A program made the translations under genes and the position numbers. Positions 1 through 7,932 of a DNA stretch of 64,000 bases are shown piece after piece; the stretch's first letter is position 1, and every line of letters begins with the position of its first letter. The notes under the pieces are model-generated. The model made no database searches and had not been told where the DNA came from. It saw nothing but the letters and a program-made list of their open reading frames with translations. The stretch lies in assembly GCF_003583985.1 (NCBI RefSeq), contig NZ_QXML01000012.1:1-64000 (forward strand), given 5' to 3'. The DNA is from Algoriphagus lacus (GTDB lineage: Bacteria; Bacteroidota; Bacteroidia; Cytophagales; Cyclobacteriaceae).

Positions 1-1
1 G

Positions 2-178
2 CCTATATTTGTTTTGCTAACCTTTGTGATACTAAGTATAATTGTTAGAGTTATTCATAAAAGGTATAAAGGATTTTCGATGACTAACATTAAGTTTTCT
101 AATCTTGAAACTTTAGTCAATATTTTTATATTTTTATTTCCTTATATTATAATTATTATTTTATTTTATAATAAATAG
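2..178 (+). CDS. C-terminal part of an unknown membrane protein (5' end outside window)
   Basis: The frame beginning at base 2 is open for 58 codons to a TAG at 176-178. It encodes two hydrophobic stretches (about residues 1-17 and 40-56) separated by a short basic, polar loop. This is the pattern of the last two transmembrane helices of a larger protein. Codons are extremely AT-rich compared with the genes from 0.8 kb on, which suggests an accessory or recently acquired gene (for example in surface polysaccharide synthesis), but there is no motif to name it. It could also be a chance open frame in AT-rich DNA; 58 stop-free codons in such AT-rich sequence makes a real gene somewhat more likely. 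Confidence 0.45.
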   Translation, partial: PIFVLLTFVILSIIVRVIHKRYKGFSMTNIKFSNLETLVNIFIFLFPYIIIIILFYNK

Positions 179-179
179 T

Positions 180-426
180 GCCTTCCTTTTGGTTTAGATG
201 TTTTGTGAAGTCCTTGATGTGAATAAAAAGAATGTTGTAAAAAGATGGTAGTAGTACTATCGTGATCGCCGAGTAAGCGAGGTTGTAAACCATCACTCTG
301 TGCTTCTCCTCTGGGAGTAGGTGTGTCGTGAAGTCCTTGATGTGAATCAAAGACATGTTGTATAAAAGATAGTAGTAGGTTTACCGAAATTGCTGAATAA
401 GCGAGGTTGTAAACCATCACTCGGTG
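180..426. repeat. two tandem units of a ~123-bp repeat
   Basis: Unit 1 spans about 180-302 and unit 2 about 303-426. Both contain the blocks gaagtccttgatgtgaat (from 207 and 330), atgttgta, agtagta and aagcgaggttgtaaaccatc (from about 277 and 401), in the same order with a period of about 123 bp and small indels. Identity is roughly 80% by eye over the last 100 bp of each unit. The two short overlapping minus-strand open frames here simply reflect the repeat. No coding or RNA family is recognised. Confidence 0.75.
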
Positions 427-521
427 ATTCCTTGGTTAAGAAAGTGAGTTAAAATTAATAAGGGAAATTATAAAATGATCTCCGCACATTTGAGTGAAGA
501 ATAAATATGGTTACGACAAGG

Positions 522-546
522 TGTAGATTGCATCTACATCTTTTTA
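522..546 (+). terminator. possible weak terminator hairpin
   Basis: The 7-bp arms tgtagat (522-528) and atctaca (532-538) enclose a 3-nt loop and are followed by ctttttat. On the plus strand this has the shape of a weak intrinsic terminator. It could end a transcript coming from the repeat region or from the truncated gene at the left edge. Confidence 0.35.
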
Positions 547-622
547 TACAAACAAATTTGTAATTTGCTTATGATACTAGGCTTAAAGAAGAATGGCCAA
601 TTACAAATTGGTAAGGATATTA

Positions 623-645
623 GGGTGAAGTTTCAAACTTCACCC
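623..645. repeat. 23-bp perfect palindrome
   Basis: The arm gggtgaagttt (623-633) is followed by a single c and then its exact reverse complement (635-645). There is no T tract on either side, so it is not a normal terminator. It could be a protein-binding site or the end of a vanished mobile element. Confidence 0.6.
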
Positions 646-760
646 AGCAACCAACCGAACTTCAGAGTTGCTGAGTAGAGACTACGCCTATGGGGGGGTA
701 ATTCCAGTATGGTTTTCTTGAAGGATTGATCTATCTGGGAAAACAACAAGGCTAAAAATG

Positions 761-791
761 AAAAAAGGATCCATTTCGGATCCTTTTTTTT
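761..791 (-). terminator. terminator after pfkA
   Basis: A stem of aaaaaaggatcc against ggatcctttttt with a 5-nt loop lies 17 bp beyond the pfkA stop. Read on the minus strand it ends in a run of T, the form of an intrinsic terminator for the mgsA-pfkA transcript. The arms are A/T-tailed on both sides, so it could act in both directions. Confidence 0.85.
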
Positions 792-807
792 GTGCTGTTG
801 ATTCTGA

Positions 808-1794
808 TCAGGTGGATAGGATATTTGCAACCCGCAAATCTTCTTCATCCACATATTTATCATCCACGATTGCCTTGACGATCGGTGTGTAAACCACTTT
901 GTTGTTGATCATTCCGGCCATCACATCATATTTTCCGGCCATAAGGCCTTCTATTGCCGCTACTCCCAGTTTGGAGGAGAGCAATCGGTCAAAGGAAGTG
1001 GGTGCTCCGCCACGCTGCAAGTGACCTAAGATGGTTACCTTGATGTCATAGTAGGGAAGGTGCTTTTTGACTTTGTCAGCGATTTCCTGGGCACTGCCAC
1101 TTTTCCCACCTTCAGCTACAATCACGATGTTGGAGGTCTTCTTAGCCTTTGTTCTGGTTTTCAGTTTTTCTACCAGCGTTTCAATAGGTGTTTTGTTTTC
1201 AGGGATCAAAATCGCTGCGGCTGCACTTCCGATTCCGGCATTGATCGCAATAAATCCAGCATCACGCCCCATCACTTCCACGAAGAAAAGCCGATCATGG
1301 GAAGTGGCGGTGTCCCGGATTTTGTCAATGGCTTCGATCGCAGTATTGCATGCGGTATCAAACCCGATGGTCGAGTCCGTACCGGAGAGGTCATTGTCAA
1401 TGGTGCCAGGCAGTCCGATCGCAGGAACGCCATACTCCTGATAAAACAAATGTGCTCCGGTCAATGAACCGTCACCGCCGATCACTACCAAAGCGTCAAT
1501 CCCGTGGCTCATCAGGTTTTCATAGGCCTTTCTTCTTCCTTCCGGAGTTCGAAATTCCTCACTTCGGGCGGATTTCAGGAAAGTACCGCCGCGCTCCAGC
1601 ACGTGGGTAATGTTTTTGGAATCGAGCTTTTTGATATCGTTTTGGATCATTCCTTCGTAGCCTCGGTAGATCCCGTACATTTCAAGATTGTAATAAAAAC
1701 CGGCTCTGACCGCTGCGCGAATTGCCGCGTTCATTCCAGGCGCATCCCCACCTGAGGTGAGAACTCCGACTTTTTTGATGCTTTTAGGTTCCAT
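808..1794 (-). CDS. pfkA: ATP-dependent 6-phosphofructokinase
   Basis: Phosphorylates fructose 6-phosphate to fructose 1,6-bisphosphate, the committed step of glycolysis, in the cytoplasm. At 328 aa it matches bacterial PfkA (about 320 aa). It shows the ATP-binding GGDAPGMN (residues 15-22), GGDGS (106-110), the catalytic TIDND (131-135, with Asp133 in the position of the E. coli proton-abstracting Asp), the VMGR..G substrate motif and the QRGG signature near residue 260. GGDGS, with Gly where PPi-dependent enzymes carry Asp, fits ATP use (established family knowledge). The ATG shares one base with the mgsA stop (TAATG), so the two are probably translationally coupled. Confidence 0.97.
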   Translation of the reverse strand: MEPKSIKKVGVLTSGGDAPGMNAAIRAAVRAGFYYNLEMYGIYRGYEGMIQNDIKKLDSKNITHVLERGGTFLKSARSEEFRTPEGRRKAYENLMSHGIDALVVIGGDGSLTGAHLFYQEYGVPAIGLPGTIDNDLSGTDSTIGFDTACNTAIEAIDKIRDTATSHDRLFFVEVMGRDAGFIAINAGIGSAAAAILIPENKTPIETLVEKLKTRTKAKKTSNIVIVAEGGKSGSAQEIADKVKKHLPYYDIKVTILGHLQRGGAPTSFDRLLSSKLGVAAIEGLMAGKYDVMAGMINNKVVYTPIVKAIVDDKYVDEEDLRVANILST

Positions 1795-2165
1795 TAGGTT
1801 TGTGTTAAGGCTTTAAACATGAGGGCTGCAGAGGCCGGATTGGTTGCCAAGGGGATATTGTGAACGTCACAAATCCGCATCAGCATTTGCACATCCGGTT
1901 CATGTGGATGCTTGTCCAAAGGGTCTCTGAAGAAGATAACTGCGGCGAGCTCTTTTTGTGCTGCCATTGCGGCAATTTGTGCATCACCGCCAAGTGGTCC
2001 TGATAGTAATCTTTCCACCTGGAATCCTGCCCGTTCGATATGAGATCCTGTAGTGCCGGTAGCAACCAAATCGATATCCACTCTGTGCAGGGCTTCACGG
2101 AATCCGCTTAAAAAATGAACCATGTCAGCTTTTTTGCCATCATGGGCGATTAAGGCGATTTTCAT
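1794..2165 (-). CDS. mgsA: methylglyoxal synthase
   Basis: Converts dihydroxyacetone phosphate to methylglyoxal and phosphate, a bypass that relieves phosphate limitation in glycolysis. The 123-aa protein (E. coli MgsA is 152 aa) carries the family motifs IALIAHD (residues 3-9), ATGTTG, the SGPLGGD loop with the catalytic Asp, and FFRDPL..HPHEPD followed by NIPLATNPA. It is a compact form with a shorter N-terminus than the enterobacterial enzyme. It lies upstream of pfkA in the same operon with a one-base overlap, which places the two triose/hexose phosphate control enzymes under one promoter. Confidence 0.95.
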   Translation of the reverse strand: MKIALIAHDGKKADMVHFLSGFREALHRVDIDLVATGTTGSHIERAGFQVERLLSGPLGGDAQIAAMAAQKELAAVIFFRDPLDKHPHEPDVQMLMRICDVHNIPLATNPASAALMFKALTQT

Positions 2166-2327
2166 GAATAGATTCTATAATAGGTTCGGGTCAAAGTTAG
2201 GAAAATTTCGCATTTCACTTCTTTAGCAGGTTTTTATTCACTGATTAATGTAAATGAGCGGAGAGGATTTTTTTAATCTGTCAGAGTCCGCAGAAATTGG
2301 ATTTTGTATTTGTAAACCCAAATCCTT

Positions 2328-4379
2328 CTAAACTCCTGAATCAATTCTCCCTTCCAACATCAGCAGAAATGCATACTCAAGTGCGAGTTCTTTGAGCGCA
2401 TTAAACCTTCCTGAAGCCCCGCCATGACCGGCTTCCATATTGGTGTCCAAAAGCAGCAGATTTTGATTGGTTTTCAGTTCACGAAGCTTGGCTACCCACT
2501 TGGTAGGTTCCCAATATTGAACCTGTGAGTCATGCAGGCCGGAAGTCACCAAAAGATTTGGGTATTCTTTCGCTTCCACATTGTCATAGGGTGAATAGGA
2601 GAGCATGTAATCATAGTACTCCTTTTCTTTGGGATTTCCCCATTCCTGGAATTCACCGGTAGTCAAGGGTATACTTTCGTCCAGCATAGTGGTTACGACG
2701 TCCACGAAGGGCACATTTGCGATTGCACCATGGAACAGATCCGGTCGCATGTTGATCACAGCACCCACTAGCAAGCCGCCTGCACTTCCTCCCATGGCGT
2801 AAAGGTGGGCTGGTGAAGTATAATTTTCAGAAATCAGATGCTCGGCGCAGGAAATGAAATCAGTAAATGTGTTTCGTTTGTTGAGCATTTTTCCCTGCTC
2901 ATACCAGTGTCTCCCCAGGTCTTCTCCGCCACGGATATGTGCGATGGCAAAAACAAATCCCCGATCCAACAAACTCAGGCGGTTGCTGGAAAAATAGGCG
3001 TCCATGCTGTAGCCATAGGAACCATACGAATAAAGGAGCAGCGGGCTTTCTCCTGTTTTGGAAAAAAGTGACTTCTTGTAGACCAATGAAATCGGCACTA
3101 AGGATCCGTCGGATGCCTTGGCCCAAATCCGCTCTGAATGATAGGCCGAAGGATCGTGGCCGCCCACAACTTCCTGCTGTTTGAGCAAGGTTTTCTCTTT
3201 GGAAATCATCTGGTAATCAAAAACGCTGCTAGGAGTTACCAGGGAATTGTACCCGAAACGAAGGACATCAGTATCAAACTCCGGATTGGTACTGATCCAA
3301 GCAGTATACGTTTCATCGTCAAATTTCAGGGAATGGCCTTCACCCTCCCAAGGTTTGATCTGGATTTGGGTCAGTCCGTTTGACCGCTCTTGAGTGACTA
3401 AGTATCTGGAGAAAAGGTCAAAATCTTCCAACAACACTTCAGGGCGATGAGGAATCACATCGGTCCAGTTTTCCTTTTGAGGGGAAGAAACCGGCGTTTT
3501 TACCAGTTTGAAATTCTGTGCCTGATCGTTGGTTCGGATCCAGAAATGGTCTCCGTAATGATCCGCTGCATATTCCAGATGCGGAATTCGTTGTTGTAAA
3601 ATCTGAAATTTCCCGTTTGGCTGATCCGATTTCAAATACCGCATTTCCGAAGAAATGGTGCTTTCGGAGTGAATGAATAGGAATTCCTCCGATTTGGATT
3701 TGTGGACTTGGCAGGAAAACTCCTCATCTTTTTCCTCAAAAATCAATTGGTCTACAGATGGATTTGTTCCCAGTTGATGCTTGTAAATCCGGTGGGAGCG
3801 AAGAGTTTCTGGATCTTGCTTGGAGTAAAAAACCGTCTGGTTATCTGCAGCCCATACCAGATTTCCCGTCACCTCAGGAATTGATTCGGAATAGATTTCT
3901 CCGGTTTCCAGATTTTTGAAATGAATCGTGTAAATCCTTCGCCCAACTTCATCTGCCGCAAAGGCGAGGATTTTTTGATCGGGTGAAGTAGCAGAGCCAC
4001 CGACTTGGTAATAGCTCTTTCCCTCAGCCAACTCATTCACATTGAGTATGATTTCTTCAGGAGCTTCCAAGGATCCTTTCTTTCTGCAGTAAATGGGGTA
4101 TTCGCCGCCTGTTTCATATCGGACATACCAGTGGTAGCCGGATTTGAAGTAGGGGACACTTTGGTCATCTTCTTTGATCCGGGCTTTCATTTCGTTAAAA
4201 AGTGCCTTCTGAAATTCCTCCGTGGGCTTCATCACTTCTTTGAGGTAGGCATTTTCCGCTTCCAAATAGGTGATTACTTCGGGGTTTTCCCGGTCATTCA
4301 TCCAGTAATACTCATCGATGCGCTGATGTCCGTGGATTTCTAAAAGTTGGGGTTTCTTTGGGGCGATGGGGGCTTTCAT
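2328..4379 (-). CDS. ptrB: oligopeptidase B (S9A prolyl oligopeptidase family)
   Basis: Serine peptidase of the prolyl oligopeptidase family that cleaves short peptides after Arg/Lys. Length is 683 aa, as usual. The N-terminal half is the beta-propeller gate. The C-terminal alpha/beta-hydrolase domain has the nucleophile in GGSAGG (Ser532), Asp617 in the HDSQVQYW segment and His652 in AGHGGASGRF. I counted these from the codons; as I recall the E. coli enzyme, they carry the same numbers. AHIRGGEDLG with the following acidic stretch is also typical. There is no signal peptide, so it is cytoplasmic. It stands alone between mgsA and mscL. Confidence 0.95.
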   Translation of the reverse strand: MKAPIAPKKPQLLEIHGHQRIDEYYWMNDRENPEVITYLEAENAYLKEVMKPTEEFQKALFNEMKARIKEDDQSVPYFKSGYHWYVRYETGGEYPIYCRKKGSLEAPEEIILNVNELAEGKSYYQVGGSATSPDQKILAFAADEVGRRIYTIHFKNLETGEIYSESIPEVTGNLVWAADNQTVFYSKQDPETLRSHRIYKHQLGTNPSVDQLIFEEKDEEFSCQVHKSKSEEFLFIHSESTISSEMRYLKSDQPNGKFQILQQRIPHLEYAADHYGDHFWIRTNDQAQNFKLVKTPVSSPQKENWTDVIPHRPEVLLEDFDLFSRYLVTQERSNGLTQIQIKPWEGEGHSLKFDDETYTAWISTNPEFDTDVLRFGYNSLVTPSSVFDYQMISKEKTLLKQQEVVGGHDPSAYHSERIWAKASDGSLVPISLVYKKSLFSKTGESPLLLYSYGSYGYSMDAYFSSNRLSLLDRGFVFAIAHIRGGEDLGRHWYEQGKMLNKRNTFTDFISCAEHLISENYTSPAHLYAMGGSAGGLLVGAVINMRPDLFHGAIANVPFVDVVTTMLDESIPLTTGEFQEWGNPKEKEYYDYMLSYSPYDNVEAKEYPNLLVTSGLHDSQVQYWEPTKWVAKLRELKTNQNLLLLDTNMEAGHGGASGRFNALKELALEYAFLLMLEGRIDSGV

Positions 4380-4547
4380 TCAAATGATTTAGTCTGCAAG
4401 GTTAATCAAAAAATAGCCTTGGAAGTTCAATTGGAATAACTTTCCATGGCTTGATTGGGCTGGTAACATCCCGAATTTTGAAAGAGCCCTTGGATAAGAT
4501 CGTATTTTTCAGAATATTGATCTATTCTTCAATCAACCTTATATTTT

Positions 4548-4973
4548 ATGGGATTACTATCAGAATTTAAAGAGTTTGCCGTCAAGGGCAACGTCATCGA
4601 TCTGGCAGTCGGTGTGATTATCGGTGGGGCTTTTGGTAAAATCGTTTCTTCTTTTGTGAATGACGTGGTGATGCCACCTATTGGCCTGTTGGTTGGTGGC
4701 GTTGATTTCAAGGAATTGAATATTATCCTCAAAGAGGCAACTACCAATGAGGCTGGAGAAGCAATTGCGGCAGTTACCCTTAACTACGGAATGTTTATCC
4801 AAAATGTCGTGGATTTCACCATTATCGCTTTTGTGATTTTCCTGGCGATCAAAGGCATCAATACGATGAATAAAAAGAAAGAGGAAGCACCGGCACCTCC
4901 GCCGCCTCCACCTGCACCAACTCCGTCAGAAAAGCTGCTGGAAGAAATCAGAGATTTACTCAAAAAGCAGTAA
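4548..4973 (+). CDS. mscL: large-conductance mechanosensitive channel
   Basis: Homopentameric inner-membrane channel that opens under extreme membrane tension and releases solutes on osmotic downshock. The 141-aa protein has the N-terminal amphipathic helix and FKEFAVKGNVIDLAVGVIIG signature running into TM1 (residues 7-42), a periplasmic loop, TM2 (about 80-103), a proline-rich linker (PAPPPPPPAP) and a C-terminal helix of the cytoplasmic bundle. Start and length match the family. The gene is monocistronic and ends in a strong bidirectional terminator shared with the convergent operon. Confidence 0.97.
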   Translation: MGLLSEFKEFAVKGNVIDLAVGVIIGGAFGKIVSSFVNDVVMPPIGLLVGGVDFKELNIILKEATTNEAGEAIAAVTLNYGMFIQNVVDFTIIAFVIFLAIKGINTMNKKKEEAPAPPPPPPAPTPSEKLLEEIRDLLKKQ

Positions 4974-5010
4974 CAAAAGAGGCCCTGAATCGAATTCAGG
5001 GCCTCTTTTG
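4974..5010. terminator. bidirectional terminator between mscL and the LTXXQ-like gene
   Basis: A perfect 17-bp stem (arm caaaagaggccctgaat, 4974-4990) with a 3-nt loop lies exactly between two convergent stop codons. The A- and T-rich outer ends give a U tract on either strand. Confidence 0.92.
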
Positions 5011-5442
5011 TTATTTTCCTCCTCTACCTCTTTGGTAAATCTGTCGCGTGAAATCCCTCGCGATGTTGTTCAATTTGAGCGTTTGGTTGTAGGTGATGAC
5101 TTTGGAGATGTTATCGACAAACTTTCGTTCCTCATCGATCAGTTTTTGCTGAAGCTGAAATCTCTTGTTGATTCTTGATTTAGCTTCATCCTCCGAAAGG
5201 TCAGTTTCCGAATCGCTCAACCTTCCAATTTCCCGCATTGTAGATTCTTTGATTTCGGAGTACTCATTGAAAATAGGCCAAAACTTCTCGGCCTGTTCAG
5301 GCTTCAGATCCAGTCGGGTAGTGATAAAAGCGATTCTGGCAGCCTGCAACTGCTCCCGGTCGTAATGAGGAGGAGCGGGGCGCTGCGCCATAGCCGTTCC
5401 GGCAAGGAACAGCAACCCTAGTAATGCAATGTATTTTTTCAT
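5011..5442 (-). CDS. periplasmic LTXXQ/Spy-CpxP-like protein, last gene of a sigma-factor operon
   Basis: A 143-aa protein with a clear signal peptide (MKKYIALLGLLFLAGTAMA, cleaved before QRPAPP) and a charged, all-helical remainder of the type seen in Spy/CpxP-like proteins (RLDLKPEQAEKFWPIF resembles LTxxQ repeats). In that family the role is periplasmic chaperone or stress sensor, which is inferred here. A longer frame runs up to 5562, but it overlaps the preceding gene and lacks a signal peptide, so ATG 5442 is chosen. It follows the sigma factor and its membrane partner and is probably co-transcribed. Confidence 0.8.
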   Translation of the reverse strand: MKKYIALLGLLFLAGTAMAQRPAPPHYDREQLQAARIAFITTRLDLKPEQAEKFWPIFNEYSEIKESTMREIGRLSDSETDLSEDEAKSRINKRFQLQQKLIDEERKFVDNISKVITYNQTLKLNNIARDFTRQIYQRGRGGK

Positions 5443-5536
5443 TTGTTTATTATTTATTTCTAATGAGTTTTTAGGAAATCCCGCATGGTAAATATTCATT
5501 TCTCCATGTGCTGTATGCAGTAAGCTGATTTCGTTT

Positions 5537-5893
5537 TTAAAACCAATTTTGTTCGTCTTCATTCCAAAGGTCTTCTTCGGCGGGCAATTCTTCTGACAAA
5601 ATTTCGTCTAGGACCGCATCAGGATTTTCTGCCAAGCTTAATACATCCTCATCAGTCCAAGTGTGGCTATCGATGTAAAGGTTGACTTCTTCTTCCAAAG
5701 TAAGAGGTTCGGGCTCGGCTTGAAATACGTCCAGTTGCCAAGTTATTCCCAATCCCAACAGCACAGCCGCTGCAGCATATTTTATCCAGGAAAAGGATTT
5801 GGCCGGTTTTAGCTGATCTATAATTTGATCAGGTAGCTGTTCAAAGTAACCTTCGGGTGCTTCGAAATCTTTGAGTTTAGGTATCTGATTCAT
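5537..5893 (-). CDS. single-pass membrane protein, probable anti-sigma or sigma-operon partner
   Basis: A 118-aa protein with a short soluble N-terminus (FEAPEGYFEQLPDQI), one transmembrane helix (about residues 37-53) and an acidic C-terminal half rich in Glu/Asp. It is encoded directly behind an ECF sigma factor and before an exported LTXXQ-like protein. Single-pass proteins in this position in Bacteroidota are usually presumed regulators of the sigma factor. No zinc-binding ZAS motif (HxxxCxxC) is present, so the anti-sigma role rests on position only. Confidence 0.75.
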   Translation of the reverse strand: MNQIPKLKDFEAPEGYFEQLPDQIIDQLKPAKSFSWIKYAAAAVLLGLGITWQLDVFQAEPEPLTLEEEVNLYIDSHTWTDEDVLSLAENPDAVLDEILSEELPAEEDLWNEDEQNWF

Positions 5894-5924
5894 ATTAGGT
5901 TAGACAAGTAGCATGTGATAAAGT

Positions 5925-6470
5925 TTATTCTGATAGAACAGATTGTTCTATTTTTTTGACTGCGTGATGATAGCTTGCTTTCAATGCACCTACACTTGTG
6001 CCTGTGATTTCAGCCATTTCTTCATAGGTCAGTTCCTCCTGATATTTCAAATGGAAGACCAATCGTTGTTTTTCTGGTAACTTGAGAAGGGCCTTTTGTA
6101 GGCGGATTTGGATTTGTTCACCGTTGAGTGCACCGGGCTGATCCAAGTAAGATTCCATTTTTTCCTGATGATCATCGATCGAGAAGAAGAACCGTTTCTT
6201 TTTCTTTTCCAGAAAACTCAGCGCCTCATTGGTTGCGATCCGGTACAGCCAGGTAAACAAGGCGGAATTCCCCTCAAATTTATCCAGGTTTTTGTAGGCT
6301 TTGATGAATGTGTTTTGGGTGAGATCATCGGCGTCCTCGTGAATGATGACCATCCGGCGGATAATATGATAGACTTTTCGCTGATAGGTTTCGATCAATT
6401 GCCTGAAGCCAATTTCCCGGGTAAAGGGAGATTGGATTTTTACCAGTATTTCTTGATCGGTAGGTGTCAT
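5925..6470 (-). CDS. ECF-type RNA polymerase sigma factor
   Basis: A 181-aa sigma-70 family protein of the extracytoplasmic-function class. Region 2 includes the DADDLTQNTFIKAYKNLDKF and TWLYRIATNEAL segments, and region 4 (near residues 120-175) has LPEKQRLVFHLKYQEELTYEEMAEI and a helix-turn-helix. There is no region 1 or 3, as expected for ECF. The open frame extends to a TTG at 6497, but ATG 6470 gives the usual length. It leads a three-gene operon with a membrane protein and an LTXXQ-like envelope protein, so it likely handles an envelope-stress response. Confidence 0.9.
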   Translation of the reverse strand: MTPTDQEILVKIQSPFTREIGFRQLIETYQRKVYHIIRRMVIIHEDADDLTQNTFIKAYKNLDKFEGNSALFTWLYRIATNEALSFLEKKKKRFFFSIDDHQEKMESYLDQPGALNGEQIQIRLQKALLKLPEKQRLVFHLKYQEELTYEEMAEITGTSVGALKASYHHAVKKIEQSVLSE

Positions 6471-6522
6471 TCTCGGGTCTTTAGACTCAAGTGGCAATAG
6501 AGGGTTTAATCCAAATAAAAAA

Positions 6523-6541
6523 GAGTCAGATGTTCTGACTC
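6523..6541 (-). terminator. terminator after the UspA gene
   Basis: Arms gagtcaga and tctgactc enclose a 3-nt loop. On the minus strand the hairpin is followed by TTTTTTATT, so it terminates the universal stress gene that ends at 6562. Confidence 0.85.
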
Positions 6542-6561
6542 CCGGATGATTTGGAAAGGGG

Positions 6562-7482
6562 TTAGATTTCCAGAATATAATCCAAAATTCCGGCGTTTTT
6601 CCCTTTTGGTCGAGTGACCAGCAAAGGCAGACTGTCGTTGTACTGGATCAATCGCTCTGCAATGCTTCCAATAAATAATGCCGTGGCAGCTGTCCTGCCT
6701 TTTGCCCCTATGATGATGCCGTCGGCTTGAATTTCCAAGGCTTTGGCTACGATTTCCTGAACAGGATCGTCATCGTCGTCCATGGTATAAACCGGGCTGA
6801 TTTTGATTCCTTTGGTATCGATTTTTCGGATGAATTTCTTGAAGTTAATCTCCGCATGCATCTTCATGATTTCGGAAAATTCCTCGTAGGTTTTACCCGT
6901 AAAATGGTAGCCGGAAGGGACGTGAAAAACATTTTGGCAGACTATTTCCACTTTTCCATGCTTCTCGGCAATCATGATGGCCTCCTCCATGGCATCTTTG
7001 GAGTATTCGGAAAAGTCACTTGGAACCAGAAGTTTGGAAATTTTTGGTTTGGAACCTTCAGGTACAATCAAAAGAGAACAACTGGCTCTTCTGGCCAAAC
7101 GCTGAGATGCGACTCCTGTACCGGGTAAATTGACTTTTCTGCCGATGATTATCATGTCAGCGGATTTTTCCTCAGCCAGTTTGATAATCTTTTTGGATAG
7201 GTTTCCTTCCTTGACGATGTAGCTGATTGACAGTCCCTTGATTTCGGGAAAGTGCGCTTCCACCAGTTTTTGCATCGCTTCTTTTCGCTCGGTAATCATG
7301 CTCTCGATCAGGTTTGGAAATTCATCCAATACTTCCTTTGGGATGGAGAGATTCTTGATTACGTTGGTGAAATAGATCTTTTTTGTCTGGTTGATTTTGG
7401 AAATGAAAGCTGCATGCTCGATCAGAGTTTGATCGAGGGGGGTCTGATCGAGGCAAACAATCAATTTTTTAATCAGGTACAT
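6562..7482 (-). CDS. tandem-domain universal stress protein
   Basis: A 306-aa cytoplasmic protein made of two Usp domains (about residues 1-145 and 150-290). Each ends with a nucleotide-binding-like pattern: ADMIIIGRKVNLPGTG in the first and ADGIIIGAKGR with FIGSIAERL in the second. The second fits the ATP-binding G-2x-G-9x-G(S/T) type better than the first. ATG 7482 (MYLIKKLIVCLDQ) is preferred over the TTG at 7503. The gene is monocistronic. The function is general stress resistance by family; the specific role is unknown. Confidence 0.9.
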   Translation of the reverse strand: MYLIKKLIVCLDQTPLDQTLIEHAAFISKINQTKKIYFTNVIKNLSIPKEVLDEFPNLIESMITERKEAMQKLVEAHFPEIKGLSISYIVKEGNLSKKIIKLAEEKSADMIIIGRKVNLPGTGVASQRLARRASCSLLIVPEGSKPKISKLLVPSDFSEYSKDAMEEAIMIAEKHGKVEIVCQNVFHVPSGYHFTGKTYEEFSEIMKMHAEINFKKFIRKIDTKGIKISPVYTMDDDDDPVQEIVAKALEIQADGIIIGAKGRTAATALFIGSIAERLIQYNDSLPLLVTRPKGKNAGILDYILEI

Positions 7483-7715
7483 GGTGGCTGCATTTTTTTG
7501 CAAAACAAAATTAACCTTAAGTAAAGTATTCTGTCCGGATAATCACAAAATAAAATTCTGAGAATAAAAATAAGAGTTTCTTAAAATTTAATTTATGTGG
7601 GGAGACTTGGTTTTTAAGACTGGAATTAATTTTTGAAGAATAGAATCTTTCTTGGCGTAAGTTTTTTCTTTCTGGATTAAGGAGGTATCGCCCAAACTCT
7701 AAACCTCGGATGTCG

Positions 7716-7723
7716 TATATTTG
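7716..7723 (+). promoter_or_regulatory. -7 element for the structured RNA
   Basis: TATATTTG fits the Bacteroidota consensus TAnnTTTG exactly and lies 4 bp before the first paired base of the RNA at 7727. No clear TTTG -33 element is seen 20 bp upstream. The 230 bp between the UspA gene and this box shows nothing else. Confidence 0.7.
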
Positions 7724-7726
7724 CAG

Positions 7727-7932
7727 AGTCCGGGCCGCCGACTTGTTCAAACTTCACAATTTAAAAACAATTACGAGTGAAGCCCTCTCCAAAAACAGGC
7801 CTCACCCCGTGCCGATATTTCGGATCGGGGCCTCGCACAAAACGCAGGATAACAGTGGAAGTTTGCGGTCTCCAGGCAGCTCAAATCTTGTCAGTACGGA
7901 GGTTTGTAACACTCTAAGGCCCGGACTTTTTG
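7727..7932 (+). ncRNA. structured ~200-nt RNA, possibly 6S RNA
   Basis: The first ten bases agtccgggcc (7727-7736) are perfectly complementary to ggcccggact (7918-7927), which is followed directly by a T run. A consensus -7 promoter box sits just upstream. Inside, gttcaaac (7745-7752) pairs with gtttgtaac (7902-7910) with one bulge. A long hairpin is centred on 7816-7819 (ccga/tcgg, then ccccg/cgggg, then agg/cct). The frames in it are not protein-like. A closed rod of about 200 nt with strong promoter and terminator fits 6S RNA, the regulator of RNA polymerase, but I do not recognise a decisive 6S motif. It lacks the SRP RNA tetraloop signature, and tmRNA and RNase P are too long. Its 3' end overlaps the last codons of the convergent flippase gene. 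Confidence 0.72.

Larger units (their letters stand above)
427..760. other. gene-free stretch with small palindromes
   Basis: No convincing gene is seen between the tandem repeat and the pfkA terminator. The stretch holds a hairpin at 522-538 followed by a short T run, an imperfect inverted repeat built on aatttgtaatt (about 554-564) and aattacaaatt (about 598-608), and a long perfect palindrome at 623-645. A 76-codon minus-strand open frame runs through 633-863, but it overlaps the pfkA terminator and 3' end and has no protein-like character. Confidence 0.5.

Noticed and set aside
633..863. 76-codon minus-strand ORF
   Set aside because: It overlaps the pfkA terminator and the 3' end of pfkA and lacks protein-like composition.
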